64,000 bases of DNA from Candidatus Scatomonas pullistercoris (GTDB lineage: Bacteria; Bacillota; Clostridia; Lachnospirales; Lachnospiraceae), in assembly GCA_018713515.1 (NCBI GenBank), contig DVOO01000015.1, positions 62,001 to 126,000 of the forward strand, in the 5' to 3' direction. A program made the position numbers and the translations under genes. This document shows, one piece after another, positions 52,531 through 61,388 of the stretch. The notes under the pieces were generated by a model. The model was given only the letters and a program-made list of their open reading frames with translations, had not been told where the DNA came from and did no database searches. Numbering within the stretch: the first letter of the stretch is position 1; every line of letters starts with the position of its first letter.

Positions 52531-53211
52531 ATGCGTTACGAAATTAAAGGGGAGCCGCTGCCGGTGGTAATCTGCTATCTGGAGGACGGCGAAGGCATGG
52601 TCACAGAAGGAGGCGCCATGGCCTGGATGTCTCCCAATATGAAAATGGAGACGGCGGCCGGAGGATTCGGCAAAGCCATCGGCAGGATGTTTTCCGGGGA
52701 AAAGCTGTTTCAGAATATCTACACGGCTGTAGGACAGGGCATGATTGCCTTTGCGTCCAGCTTTCCGGGCTCTATCCGTGCTTTCCGGATCGAGCCGGGA
52801 CGGGAAATGATTTTCCAGAAGAGCGCTTATCTGGCCGGGGAGGCCGGCGTCAGCCTGTCCGTATTCTTTAACAAAAAGCTTGGCAGCGGATTGTTTGGAG
52901 GCGAGGGATTTATTCTGCAGAAAACCGCCGGGCAGGGAATTGTTTTCGCGGAATTTGACGGGTATGTGGTGGAATACGATCTGCAGCCGGGGCAGCAGAT
53001 TGTGGTAGATACGGGGCATCTTGCCGCCATGACTGCCGGCTGCAGCATAGATATCCGGACAGTGCCGGGAATTAAAAACAAGTTCCTGGGAGGTGAGGGA
53101 TTTTTCAATACCGTCATCACCGGACCGGGGCGGGTATGGCTGCAGACCATGCCGCTGCCCAATGTGGCTGGTGCTCTGCGGCCTTTCCTGCCAAGCGGGG
53201 ATGACCACTGA
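52531..53211 (+). CDS. AIM24/TIGR00266 family protein
   Basis: 226 residues, all-beta, no signal peptide. VTEGGAMAWMSPNMKMETAAGG, FASSFPGSIRAFRI, EGFILQKTAGQG and GGEGFFNTVITGPGRVWLQT are the hallmarks of this family, a trimeric double-beta-helix fold. Bacterial members have no settled function; the yeast mitochondrial homologue Aim24 affects cristae organisation. GGGAGGAGC precedes the ATG. Confidence 0.88.
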   Translation: MRYEIKGEPLPVVICYLEDGEGMVTEGGAMAWMSPNMKMETAAGGFGKAIGRMFSGEKLFQNIYTAVGQGMIAFASSFPGSIRAFRIEPGREMIFQKSAYLAGEAGVSLSVFFNKKLGSGLFGGEGFILQKTAGQGIVFAEFDGYVVEYDLQPGQQIVVDTGHLAAMTAGCSIDIRTVPGIKNKFLGGEGFFNTVITGPGRVWLQTMPLPNVAGALRPFLPSGDDH

Positions 53212-53239
53212 GACGGAAACAGACAAGAGGAGGTTTTGC

Positions 53240-54073
53240 GTGAAAATCAGTCAGTATCTGAACACGGATACAGTCCAGGGGACAATGCTTCTGCCGCTGC
53301 TGTCCCGGGCCAGATGCGCGGAAAAATATCCCGGATTTTTCCGGGATCCCGCTGCCCGGAAAGCCGCCGGCGAGCTGGAGGTGCCGCCAATGCTTCGAAA
53401 AATGGCAGAACAGGCAGCGCCGCTGTACGCCCTGCGGCAGGAGGTGCTGCTCCTTGCCGTCCGCCGGTATCTGCGGAGCTGCCCGGAGGCGGTGATCGTC
53501 AATCTGGGCTGCGGGCTGGATACCTCCTTTTCCAAAGCGGATAACGGCCGCTGCCGCTGGATAAATCTGGATTTGCCGGGGGTCATGGAAGTTCGGAGAC
53601 GGCTGCTGCCCTGCGGGGAGAGAGAAGAGCTGCTGGCAGCGGACGCGGAGGATCTGTCCTGGATCGAAACCATTGGAAGCAGGCCCTGCTACGTGATTGC
53701 CGGCGGTTTTTTCTACTACTTTCCTGAGGCACGGGTGAGAAGACTTCTGTGCGCCATGGCGGACAGCTTTCCCGGAGGCGGAGTATGTTTTGACTGCGAG
53801 AGCCCGCTGGCCCTGCGGCTGTCCCAGGAAACAGCGCGCAGAGCGGGCAGCGCGGAGGCGCCGATGTATTTTTCACTGAAAAATCCAGAGAGACAGCTCC
53901 GGTCCTGGAGCAGAAGTTTCGGAGGGATTACGTGTGTGGACCGCCTGCCGGGAGCGTTCAGGAACCCGGCTTATCTGCCGGCTGCGGACAGGTTTCGGCT
54001 GAGGGCGGAACTGCGCACGGGACTTTTAAAGTTCGTGGAGATCCGTTTTCGGGGGAAGCGGACGGGAAATTGA
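53240..54073 (+). CDS. SAM-dependent methyltransferase, leucine-carboxyl-methyltransferase-like family
   Basis: 277 residues. VIVNLGCGLDTSFSKAD is the SAM-binding motif and WINLDLPGVMEVRRRLL is typical of the LCMT/Tcmp O-methyltransferase family. The family methylates small molecules or carboxyl groups; the substrate here is unknown. The GTG at 53240 has GAGGAGG 6 nt upstream, preferred over an in-frame extension into the AIM24 gene. It ends just before the tandem repeat upstream of pckA. Confidence 0.85.
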   Translation: MKISQYLNTDTVQGTMLLPLLSRARCAEKYPGFFRDPAARKAAGELEVPPMLRKMAEQAAPLYALRQEVLLLAVRRYLRSCPEAVIVNLGCGLDTSFSKADNGRCRWINLDLPGVMEVRRRLLPCGEREELLAADAEDLSWIETIGSRPCYVIAGGFFYYFPEARVRRLLCAMADSFPGGGVCFDCESPLALRLSQETARRAGSAEAPMYFSLKNPERQLRSWSRSFGGITCVDRLPGAFRNPAYLPAADRFRLRAELRTGLLKFVEIRFRGKRTGN

Positions 54074-54074
54074 A

Positions 54075-54120
54075 AAATTTAGGCGGTTTCATTATTGAAA
54101 TTTAGGCGGTTTCATTATTG
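54075..54120 (+). repeat. Perfect 23-bp tandem direct repeat upstream of pckA
   Basis: Two identical copies of AAATTTAGGCGGTTTCATTATTG at 54075-54097 and 54098-54120 (unit 23 bp). They end at the -35 of the pckA promoter and may be regulator sites about two helical turns apart. Confidence 0.9.
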
Positions 54121-54145
54121 ATTTAATTGTGTTATTATGTATAAT
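54118..54145 (+). promoter_or_regulatory. Promoter of pckA
   Basis: TTGATT at 54118-54123, 16-bp spacer, TATAAT at 54140-54145. The second repeat copy overlaps the -35. Confidence 0.7.
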
Positions 54146-54204
54146 ATAGTAAGAGGTGGAAAAGTTCCACTTTTTAACAAATAAAGAAAAGAGGTTAAGG
54201 TAAG

Positions 54205-55809
54205 ATGGCGAAAATTGATTTGAGCAAGTACGGCATTACTGGAACTGTAGAGATCGTACACAACCCTTCTTATGAGATGCTGTTCGAGGAAGAGACCAAA
54301 CCGGGTCTGGAGGGCTTCGAGAAGGGCCAGGTCAGCGAGCTGGGCGCAGTGAATGTAATGACGGGTGAGTATACAGGCCGTTCACCCAAAGATAAGTTTA
54401 TCGTTATGGATGAAAATTCCAAGGATACCGTATGGTGGACCTCTGACGAGTATAAGAATGACAACCATCCGGCCAGCCAGGAAACTTGGAATACTGTGAA
54501 AGAGATCGCTCTGAAAGAGCTGTCAAATAAAAAACTGTACGTGGTAGACGCTTTCTGCGGAGCCAATGCAGACACCCGCATGGCCATCCGCTTTATTATG
54601 GAAGTTGCATGGCAGGCACACTTTGTAACCAACATGTTTATTCAGCCCACCGCTGAGGAGCTGGAGAACTTTGAGCCGGACTTCATTGTTTACAATGCAT
54701 CCAAGGCAAAAGTGGAAAATTACAAAGAGCTGGGTCTGAATTCTGAGACCGCTGTCGTTTTCAACATCACCAGCCGTGAGCAGGTAATCCTGAATACCTG
54801 GTACGGCGGCGAGATGAAGAAGGGTATGTTCTCCATGATGAACTACTACCTGCCGCTGAAGGGCATCGCTTCCATGCACTGCTCCGCCAACACGGATATG
54901 AATGGTGAGAATACCGCCATCTTCTTCGGCCTGTCCGGAACTGGAAAGACCACCCTGTCCACGGATCCCAAACGTCTTCTGATCGGCGATGACGAGCACG
55001 GCTGGGATGACAAGGGCGTATTCAACTTCGAGGGAGGCTGCTACGCAAAGGTTATCGATCTGGACAAGGAGTCTGAGCCGGATATTTACAATGCCATCAA
55101 GAGGAACGCGCTGCTGGAGAACGTTACGCTGGATGCCGATGGAAAGATTGATTTCCATGACAAGAGCGTGACGGAGAATACCCGTGTATCCTATCCCATC
55201 GATCACATTCAGAACATTGTGCGTCCGGTATCTTCCGCACCGGCTGCCAAGGAAGTCATCTTCCTGTCCGCAGACGCCTTCGGTGTGCTGCCGCCGGTAT
55301 CCATCCTGACACCGGAGCAGACACAGTACTACTTCCTGTCCGGATTTACCGCAAAGCTGGCCGGTACAGAGCGCGGAATCACCGAGCCCACTCCGACCTT
55401 CTCCGCATGCTTTGGACAGGCATTCCTGGAGCTGCATCCTACCAAATACGCGGAGGAGCTGGTTAAGAGAATGGAGCAGAGCGGAGCTAAGGCTTATCTG
55501 GTGAATACCGGATGGAACGGCACCGGCAAGAGAATCTCCATCAAAGATACCCGCGGGATCATCGATGCCATCCTGAACGGAGATATCCTGAAGGCACCCA
55601 CCAAGAAGATCCCCTACTTCAATATTGAAGTTCCTACGGAGCTGCCGGGTGTTGACACCAACATTCTGGATCCCAGGGATACGTATGCGGACGCTTCCGA
55701 GTGGGAGACCAAGGCAAAGGATCTGGCCCAGAGATTCATCAAGAACTTTGCAAAATATGAGGGCAATGAGGCCGGCAAAGCGCTGGTTGCAGCAGGCCCG
55801 CAGGTTTGA
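54205..55809 (+). CDS. pckA: Phosphoenolpyruvate carboxykinase (ATP)
   Basis: Interconverts oxaloacetate and PEP with ATP/ADP. 534 residues, full length. [11 protein letters not shown] is the kinase-1a (P-loop) motif, with LIGDDEHGW as the metal-binding kinase-2 part, and [11 protein letters not shown] near the N-terminus. In gut anaerobes it often runs toward oxaloacetate for succinate or anaplerosis. Single-gene unit with its own promoter and a strong terminator. Confidence 0.97.
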   Translation: MAKIDLSKYGITGTVEIVHNPSYEMLFEEETKPGLEGFEKGQVSELGAVNVMTGEYTGRSPKDKFIVMDENSKDTVWWTSDEYKNDNHPASQETWNTVKEIALKELSNKKLYVVDAFCGANADTRMAIRFIMEVAWQAHFVTNMFIQPTAEELENFEPDFIVYNASKAKVENYKELGLNSETAVVFNITSREQVILNTWYGGEMKKGMFSMMNYYLPLKGIASMHCSANTDMNGENTAIFFGLSGTGKTTLSTDPKRLLIGDDEHGWDDKGVFNFEGGCYAKVIDLDKESEPDIYNAIKRNALLENVTLDADGKIDFHDKSVTENTRVSYPIDHIQNIVRPVSSAPAAKEVIFLSADAFGVLPPVSILTPEQTQYYFLSGFTAKLAGTERGITEPTPTFSACFGQAFLELHPTKYAEELVKRMEQSGAKAYLVNTGWNGTGKRISIKDTRGIIDAILNGDILKAPTKKIPYFNIEVPTELPGVDTNILDPRDTYADASEWETKAKDLAQRFIKNFAKYEGNEAGKALVAAGPQV

Positions 55810-55830
55810 ATTTCATAGAATTCAGATAAG

Positions 55831-55884
55831 AAACGGAGCGGCGGCTCCGGGATGTTTGAAGTCCCGGAGCTGCCGCTCCGTTTT
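55831..55884. terminator. Bidirectional terminator after pckA
   Basis: ACGGAGCGGCGGCTCCGGGA pairs with TCCCGGAGCTGCCGCTCCGT around TGTTTGAAG, followed by TTTTG. It also faces the convergent His-rich protein gene. Confidence 0.88.
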
Positions 55885-55903
55885 GTAACTGCCCCTTCTG
55901 TCG

Positions 55904-56341
55904 CTACAGAATGCCATCTTCTTCTGTGATGCTGCCAAGAGTTTCCCGCAGGATGCGGCCCAGCTCCTCCTCCGAAATCAAAAAGACAATGGCCACGCCC
56001 TCAATCCGGCAGGAATCGGAATCAAAATACCGGACAGTTTCCGATGTGTCGGTGAGAGATATCTGGCAGCATTTCTCAGGACTTCCGAGAATAAATTTGA
56101 TATGGCCGATAATACCGCCCTGTGCCCGGATGCGCCGGCCGATTTCCCGCATCTGGGCGGATACCATTTGACGGGCCTCCTGAAAATCGGATACAGGCAG
56201 GCTGCCCCGAAGACTGCCGATTACCGCCTCCTCATGGCGGCTGATATGGATGCCGCGGGGCTCCCGCTCGTGATGGTGATGATGGGAATGCTCTTCCCCG
56301 CAGTGTCCGTGGCCACCGTGGTTATCTGTCTGCCGTTCCAT
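55904..56341 (-). CDS. His-rich metal-binding protein of the URO-D/COG0523 operon
   Basis: 145 residues. The first 30 contain about 11 His (HGGHGHCGEEHSHHHHH), a likely zinc, nickel or cobalt buffer. The rest (about 35-145) is a small alpha/beta domain of unknown family (IGSLRGSLPVSDFQEARQMV; GGIIGHIKFILGSPEKCCQISLTDTSE). It overlaps the COG0523 GTPase gene by 20 bp, so both are co-translated. A role in storing or handing metal to that GTPase is inferred. Confidence 0.75.
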   Translation of the reverse strand: MERQTDNHGGHGHCGEEHSHHHHHEREPRGIHISRHEEAVIGSLRGSLPVSDFQEARQMVSAQMREIGRRIRAQGGIIGHIKFILGSPEKCCQISLTDTSETVRYFDSDSCRIEGVAIVFLISEEELGRILRETLGSITEEDGIL

Positions 56342-56948
56342 ATGCCGTCCCTCCTAACTCTAGAATTCTGTCAAAGACGGCGCTGTCAATCCCCTCCGCA
56401 GTGCTGGTGCACAGAATTTCCGCCCGTGCGTTCAGCTCCCGGATACTCTCCCTGGCAGCGTCCAGCTCCCCGGGCTCTGCCAGGTCTGCCTTGTTGAGCA
56501 GGATCAGATCCGCGTCCTTCATCTGGAGGGAAAGCAGATGCCCCAGGGGCTTCAGAATTTTCTGCCATCGCTGGGCGTCGGCCAGACAGACGATTACCGG
56601 GTGAATGTCCAGCGTATCCTGCAGGTTCTGGCGGATGCTGCCGGGAAAGGCCATTCCGGTGGGTTCCATGATGATCCAGTCCGGATTATAATCCTCCTGG
56701 ATCATCCGGACATTAATCAGAAGTTCTCCGGCCATGGTGCAGCAAACACAGCCGTCAAACATGCCTTTGACTCTGTATCCGGAACCCCGGAGCACCCTGT
56801 CATCCACACCCACCTCGCCGATCTCATTTTCCAGAATGGCCACTTTCGTTATGCCTCTGGTCTGAACCAGATATCTGGCAAGGGCCAGGATAAAGCTGGT
56901 CTTGCCGGAGCCAAGAAAGCCGCCCACAATTAAAAATTTCACGTTCAT
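56322..56948 (-). CDS. COG0523 (CobW/P47K-like) G3E GTPase metallochaperone
   Basis: 208 residues, shorter than typical COG0523 proteins because the C-terminal CobW_C domain is absent. Walker A GGFLGSGKTS at about 7-16, the metal-binding GCVCCT (CxCC) at about 67-72, MEPTGMA and NKADLAEPGE for guanine binding. Such GTPases deliver zinc, cobalt or other metals to client proteins. It sits 34 bp after a corrinoid-type methyltransferase gene, the obvious client. The start at 56948 agrees with the family N-terminus; the in-frame extension overlaps the upstream gene. Confidence 0.88.
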   Translation of the reverse strand: MNVKFLIVGGFLGSGKTSFILALARYLVQTRGITKVAILENEIGEVGVDDRVLRGSGYRVKGMFDGCVCCTMAGELLINVRMIQEDYNPDWIIMEPTGMAFPGSIRQNLQDTLDIHPVIVCLADAQRWQKILKPLGHLLSLQMKDADLILLNKADLAEPGELDAARESIRELNARAEILCTSTAEGIDSAVFDRILELGGTAYGTADR

Positions 56949-56982
56949 TCCTCCCCGAAACGGTTCCGGAATACCTCCGGTG

Positions 56983-58026
56983 TCAGTCCTTGTAGCCGTA
57001 AACCTTGCGGCCGTACCAGTGCGCTTCATCCCGGATAATCCGTTTAATCTCCGGAAGAACGGGGTCGCCGGCATAACTGATAGGCCAGCTGGAGAATGCG
57101 TAGCCGCCGCCGGGCGCATACTTGTCAATGGTGCTGCGGACGCTCTCCCGGAGCTCCTCCTCGCTGTATTCCGGATACTTGGGCGGGATATGGTTTCCCC
57201 AGTCCCAGCCGCCAACAAATCCAACTTTACCTTTGTATTTTTCCTTCAGCATCAGAAGATCGTTGCTTTCCTGGGTGGGCTCTACAATCTTCACACCGAA
57301 GTCCACCATGTCGTCCAGGAAGGGATCAAATCTTCCGCAGATATGGAAGATAATGGGGATTCCCCGGTCATTGGCCGGCTTGGCCAGACGCTCATAAATC
57401 GGTTTGAAGACGGCGCGGTAGGTTTCCGGAGAGAAGAAGGGCGCCTCCTTCGCGCAGGTATCATCCAGCATATACCAGAGATCCGGCTTGTATACATCAA
57501 TGTAGCGGGTATAATAGGGTTCCAGGAAGTCCACCATGGCGTGGAACATATTCAAAACCTCATCGGGATCCGTATAGAGGGCCATAAGTCCTTCCGTGAA
57601 GCCCATCATGGCTACCAGCTCCTGGAAAGGCATCAGCTGGGGACCGGTCTTCACGGCCGACTGGGTGCGGTCCACCTGAAACTGCGCCAGATCCTTCTGA
57701 TACTGCTTCTCCCAGTCGATTTCCTCCGGCCGGGGAATATCCGGATATTTCAGATATTTTCTCCAGTCCTCGATATCCGGCAGGATTTTGATCCGGGTAT
57801 CCGGCATGGTGGCGTCGGCCGTTCCCTCCGTGGCCCGGTAGGGCACGCCCCACATATCTTTTCCTCCATCCATGAAGAAAGTATCCCCGAATACGGCAGG
57901 GCTCATCATAACGTCCGCGACTTCCCCCAGATAGCCTTCCCCCATCATGGTAAAATAGGGAACATATTCGGGATGCCCCCCGCCTACCAGTTTCATAAAA
58001 TTGTCTTTTGGTGTGATTTTTGCCAT
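56983..58026 (-). CDS. Uroporphyrinogen-decarboxylase-family methyltransferase (MtaA/MtbA-like)
   Basis: 347 residues, TIM barrel. IIFHICGRFDPFLDDMVDFGVKIVEP resembles the zinc-ligand HxC region of methylcobamide methyltransferases; the second Cys of the usual HxC...C set is not evident. GFVGGWDWGNHIPP and GGGYAFSSWPISY are family blocks. Real uroporphyrinogen decarboxylase belongs to haem operons, which are absent here, so a corrinoid-linked methyl transfer or demethylation role is likelier. Adjacent COG0523 GTPase and His-rich protein support a metal-dependent enzyme. GGGAGG lies before the ATG on the minus strand. Confidence 0.82.
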   Translation of the reverse strand: MAKITPKDNFMKLVGGGHPEYVPYFTMMGEGYLGEVADVMMSPAVFGDTFFMDGGKDMWGVPYRATEGTADATMPDTRIKILPDIEDWRKYLKYPDIPRPEEIDWEKQYQKDLAQFQVDRTQSAVKTGPQLMPFQELVAMMGFTEGLMALYTDPDEVLNMFHAMVDFLEPYYTRYIDVYKPDLWYMLDDTCAKEAPFFSPETYRAVFKPIYERLAKPANDRGIPIIFHICGRFDPFLDDMVDFGVKIVEPTQESNDLLMLKEKYKGKVGFVGGWDWGNHIPPKYPEYSEEELRESVRSTIDKYAPGGGYAFSSWPISYAGDPVLPEIKRIIRDEAHWYGRKVYGYKD

Positions 58027-58211
58027 TCTTTACCTCCCTGATCGATTGCCTCCGCAGGCAGAAATACATGCGCAGACAACTGTGCAAATCTGCCGCAATT
58101 AACAGAGAATTTGACGGTTACAATTTAAAGATAGCACGCAAAAATAAATCTTACAAGAGAATATTTTAAATTTTTTTCGGGCGAAAGATCTTTTCGGAGG
58201 GCAAAAAAAGG

Positions 58212-58240
58212 TGGATAAAGTTTCCGGGGCAGTATATAAT
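58212..58240 (+). promoter_or_regulatory. Promoter of the YczE-like gene
   Basis: TGGATA at 58212-58217, 17-bp spacer, TATAAT at 58235-58240. The rest of the 58027-58274 gap holds no other feature I can support. Confidence 0.6.
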
Positions 58241-58274
58241 AGACCCGGATCTTTATAGAGGAGGGAAGTCGTTT

Positions 58275-58943
58275 ATGAAACAGCGGTCTGCGGACAGAAC
58301 AATTTTGTGCAGAAGAGTGATTATGGCGGTGGCGGGAATTCTGCTTACCGGAATCAGCGTGGCCCTTTTCAACACGATTGCGTTTGGAACGGATCCTTTT
58401 TCCTGTCTGACGCTGGGAGTCTGGTATGTGACCGGAATCCCCTACCGTTTCGTATATATGCTCGTAAACGGGCTGCTTCTGGCAGGCGTGTTTTTTCTGG
58501 ACCGGCACTATATCGGCCTGGCTACGGTGCTGAACCTTCTTTTTATGGGAAGCATCGTGGAGCTGTTTATGCCTGTGTTTGACAGCTGGCTTCCGGGCCT
58601 GGGACTGGGCGTGAAACTTCTGTTTCTGTGCCTGGCGGTTATTCTCATGTGCTTCGCGGCCTCTCTGTATTTCACGGCGGATCTGGGCGTATCTACCTAT
58701 GATGCCTGGGCGCTGATCCTGTCGAAAAAAAAGAATTTTCCTTTCAAATTGTGCCGGATCAGCACAGACATTGTCTGCACGGCGGCCGGATTCCTGATGG
58801 GAGCTGTAGTGGGCGTGGGAACCGTGATTACTGCACTGGGGATGGGGCCGTTTATCGAGTTTTTCAATAAGACCTGTTCCGGGCCGATGCTGTACGGGAC
58901 AGGGAGGAAGACCGGGGAAAATCGTCCTTTCCGGGCGGATTGA
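58275..58943 (+). CDS. YczE/YitT-family membrane protein
   Basis: 222 residues with five or six hydrophobic helices. ISVALFNTIAFGTDPFSCLTLG and ADLGVSTYDAWAL are the repeated half-motifs of the YczE/YyaS family. Function unknown in most species; Bacillus YczE affects lipopeptide production. GAGGAGGG lies upstream of the ATG. Its stop codon region overlaps the promoter of the next gene. Confidence 0.82.
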   Translation: MKQRSADRTILCRRVIMAVAGILLTGISVALFNTIAFGTDPFSCLTLGVWYVTGIPYRFVYMLVNGLLLAGVFFLDRHYIGLATVLNLLFMGSIVELFMPVFDSWLPGLGLGVKLLFLCLAVILMCFAASLYFTADLGVSTYDAWALILSKKKNFPFKLCRISTDIVCTAAGFLMGAVVGVGTVITALGMGPFIEFFNKTCSGPMLYGTGRKTGENRPFRAD

Positions 58944-58968
58944 GATATGGAAAATTTTATGTTACACT
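58940..58968 (+). promoter_or_regulatory. Promoter of the AAA+ ATPase gene
   Basis: TTGAGA at 58940-58945, 17-bp spacer, TACACT at 58963-58968. Confidence 0.55.
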
Positions 58969-58998
58969 GAAAAAAATTAAGTAGACGGGAGTGTGCCT

Positions 58999-60483
58999 AT
59001 GCCAGTTTTTGATTTCAACAATTCTCCGACGGAGGCGAGAGAACCGGAGTGTACCTATGAAGTTTTTTATTCCAGTAATCCGCAGGCCTCCGCGGAACAG
59101 CCGATCCTGGTTCTGGAAAACGGGGCGGGGGAGCTGAAGCACCATACGAATGGAGTTTTTACAAATCCCATCAAGCGGACAGCCTTTGAATTTAAAGGGG
59201 AAACAGGCACGGTCAGCGCGGATATTCTGCGGATCGATGCACGTTTTGTAAGCCTTTTGAAATGGCTGGGAGAAAATCATATCCATGTGCGCCTTTCGGG
59301 GGCAGACCGGGAGGAGGGATATGCGGTGTACAAGATCCGGGAGATTGCATTTGGGGGCGGCGCGAAGCTTTCCGCAGAGGATGGCTTTCTGCAGTTTATG
59401 ATTGAGCGGCTGCTTTCCAGCGATGCTCCCTCCGCGGAAATTCCCGATGAGGACGAAGAAGAAACGGGGGACAGCATGAAGCTGACCAGCATTCAGAGCA
59501 TTACGGATTTTCTGAACTGTGCCGGAAGAACACTGCCGGAAAATATCCGGCTCTGGGCCAGGAGGAATCTGGCCGTGGCCCGCTCCAGCGAGGTGTCCGC
59601 GGAGGAGCGCCGCCATGCCCAGCATGCCCTGTCCATCATGCTGAATATTCAGTGGAAGAGCAACTATTTCCAGTCCATTGATCCCGATGAGGCCCGGAGG
59701 ATCCTGGATGAGGAGCTTTACGGCATGGAGACAGTAAAACAGAGGATTATCGAGACTATCATCCAGATTAACCGCACCCATACCCTGCCGGCTTACGGCC
59801 TGCTGCTGATCGGTCCGGCCGGTACGGGAAAATCTCAGATTGCCTACGCGGTGGCCCGGATTCTGAAGCTTCCCTGGACCACGCTTGACATGAGTTCCAT
59901 AAACGATCCGGAACAGCTGACGGGCAGCTCCCGGATCTATGCCAACGCAAAGCCGGGAATCATTATGGACGCATTTTCCGTGGCGGGTGAATCCAATCTG
60001 GTGTTTATCATCAATGAGCTGGACAAGGCCGCGGCGGGAAAGGGGAACGGAAATCCCGCCGATGTTCTTCTCACCCTCCTGGACAATCTCGGGTTTACGG
60101 ACAACTATATTGAGTGCATGATCCCCACGGTGGGAGTATATCCCATCGCCACCGCCAACGACAGGGATCAGATCAGCGCGCCCCTGATGTCCCGGTTCGC
60201 GGTGATTGAGATTCCGGACTACACGCCGGAGGAGAAGAAGGTCATTTTCTCCCGGTATGCCCTGCCCAAAGTTCTGAAGCGGATCGGCATGCGGGAGCAG
60301 GAGTGTGTGCTGACGCCCGACGGGCTGGAGGCAGTCATCGAGCTGCACCGGAATACCAGCGGGATCCGTGATCTGGAACAGGCGGCGGAGCACATTGCAG
60401 CCAATGCCCTGTACCGGATCGAGGTGGATCATGTGGAGGCGGTGACCTTTGACGCAGAGCAGGTGCGGGCGCTGCTGGGCTGA
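58999..60483 (+). CDS. Lon-type AAA+ ATPase without a protease domain
   Basis: 494 residues. The N-terminal about 150 are beta-rich and unrecognised; a helical bridge follows (about 165-235). Then EELYGMETVKQRIIETI and a Lon-like AAA+ core: Walker A GPAGTGKS at 272-279, sensor-1 ATAND, arginine finger in SRFAV. The Walker B is VFIINELDK: the usual DE is NE, which may slow or block ATP hydrolysis. The chain ends after the small AAA lid, with no Ser-Lys Lon protease domain. It may be an unfoldase or a scaffold. GGGAG at 58987-58991 favours ATG 58999 over the GTG two codons earlier. Confidence 0.82.
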   Translation: MPVFDFNNSPTEAREPECTYEVFYSSNPQASAEQPILVLENGAGELKHHTNGVFTNPIKRTAFEFKGETGTVSADILRIDARFVSLLKWLGENHIHVRLSGADREEGYAVYKIREIAFGGGAKLSAEDGFLQFMIERLLSSDAPSAEIPDEDEEETGDSMKLTSIQSITDFLNCAGRTLPENIRLWARRNLAVARSSEVSAEERRHAQHALSIMLNIQWKSNYFQSIDPDEARRILDEELYGMETVKQRIIETIIQINRTHTLPAYGLLLIGPAGTGKSQIAYAVARILKLPWTTLDMSSINDPEQLTGSSRIYANAKPGIIMDAFSVAGESNLVFIINELDKAAAGKGNGNPADVLLTLLDNLGFTDNYIECMIPTVGVYPIATANDRDQISAPLMSRFAVIEIPDYTPEEKKVIFSRYALPKVLKRIGMREQECVLTPDGLEAVIELHRNTSGIRDLEQAAEHIAANALYRIEVDHVEAVTFDAEQVRALLG

Positions 60484-60497
60484 TCCGGGGAAAGCGT

Positions 60498-61388
60498 ATG
60501 GGAAATATAACCAGAATTACTGATTTTGGCGCTCCGGAGCTGGATGTTTACGCGCGCATGACGGAAAATCAGCTGCTGCGCCGGGACGCTCCGGAAAAAG
60601 CGCTGTTTATCGCGGAAAGCCCCAGGGCAGTGCTCCGGGCGCTGGATGCGGGCTATGAGCCGGTATCTATGCTGGTGGAGGACCGGCATATACAGGGAGA
60701 AGCCGGGGAGCTCCTGGAGCGGTGTCCGGATGTTCCCGTATATACGGCATCCTTTGAAGTCCTGGCACAGCTGACCGGCTATCCCCTGACGAGGGGCGCC
60801 CTGTGCGCCATGCGCCGGAAGCCTCTGCCGCCGGCAGCGGAGCTGTGCAGAGATGCCCGGAGGATCGCCGTGCTGGAAAACGTCATGAATCCAACGAACG
60901 TGGGAGCCATTATCCGGTCCGCGGCAGCGCTGGGGATGGATGCGGTGCTTCTGACGCCGGACTGCAGCAATCCCCTGTACCGGAGAGCGGTCCGCGTCAG
61001 CATGGGAACGGTCTTTCAGATTCCCTGGACCATTCTGGAGGAGAAAGAATGCGGCACCTGGCCGGAGGCAGGGATGCATTATCTGAAGTCTCTGGGATTT
61101 TCCACGGCGGCCATGGCTCTGCGCAGCGAATCGGCGGCAGTGGATGACCGGAATCTGAAGCAGGAGAAAAAGCTGGCGGTTTTGCTTGGATCAGAGGGAT
61201 ATGGATTGAGCGCCGGGACCATCGCGGCGGCTGACTATACAGTAAAGATTCCCATGACCCACGGGGTGGATTCCCTGAATGTGGCCGCGGCCAGCGCGGT
61301 TGTTTTCTGGGAGCTGGGGAAAAAGCGAATAGAAGAACTGGATGATAAGGAGGATACAAGAGATGAAAATAGCAGTGACCTACGATAA
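60498..61388 (+). CDS. SpoU/TrmH-family RNA 2'-O-methyltransferase
   Basis: 296 residues. An N-terminal substrate-binding domain (about 20-110) precedes the SPOUT knot with NPTNVGAIIRSAAALG, LLGSEGYGLS and IPMTHGVDSLNVAAASAV, the three conserved motifs. It methylates a ribose in rRNA or tRNA; target not predictable. Starts 14 bp after the AAA+ gene and overlaps the next gene by 26 bp, so all three are probably co-transcribed. Confidence 0.92.
   Translation: MGNITRITDFGAPELDVYARMTENQLLRRDAPEKALFIAESPRAVLRALDAGYEPVSMLVEDRHIQGEAGELLERCPDVPVYTASFEVLAQLTGYPLTRGALCAMRRKPLPPAAELCRDARRIAVLENVMNPTNVGAIIRSAAALGMDAVLLTPDCSNPLYRRAVRVSMGTVFQIPWTILEEKECGTWPEAGMHYLKSLGFSTAAMALRSESAAVDDRNLKQEKKLAVLLGSEGYGLSAGTIAAADYTVKIPMTHGVDSLNVAAASAVVFWELGKKRIEELDDKEDTRDENSSDLR

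Noticed and set aside
54075-54120. Mobile-element end or attachment site at the 23-bp repeat
   Set aside because: No integrase, transposase or tRNA gene is near and the copies are directly adjacent, so a regulatory or slippage repeat is likelier.
56983-58026. Genuine uroporphyrinogen decarboxylase (hemE)
   Set aside because: No haem genes are nearby, the neighbours are metal-handling proteins, and the sequence resembles the methyltransferase branch of the family.
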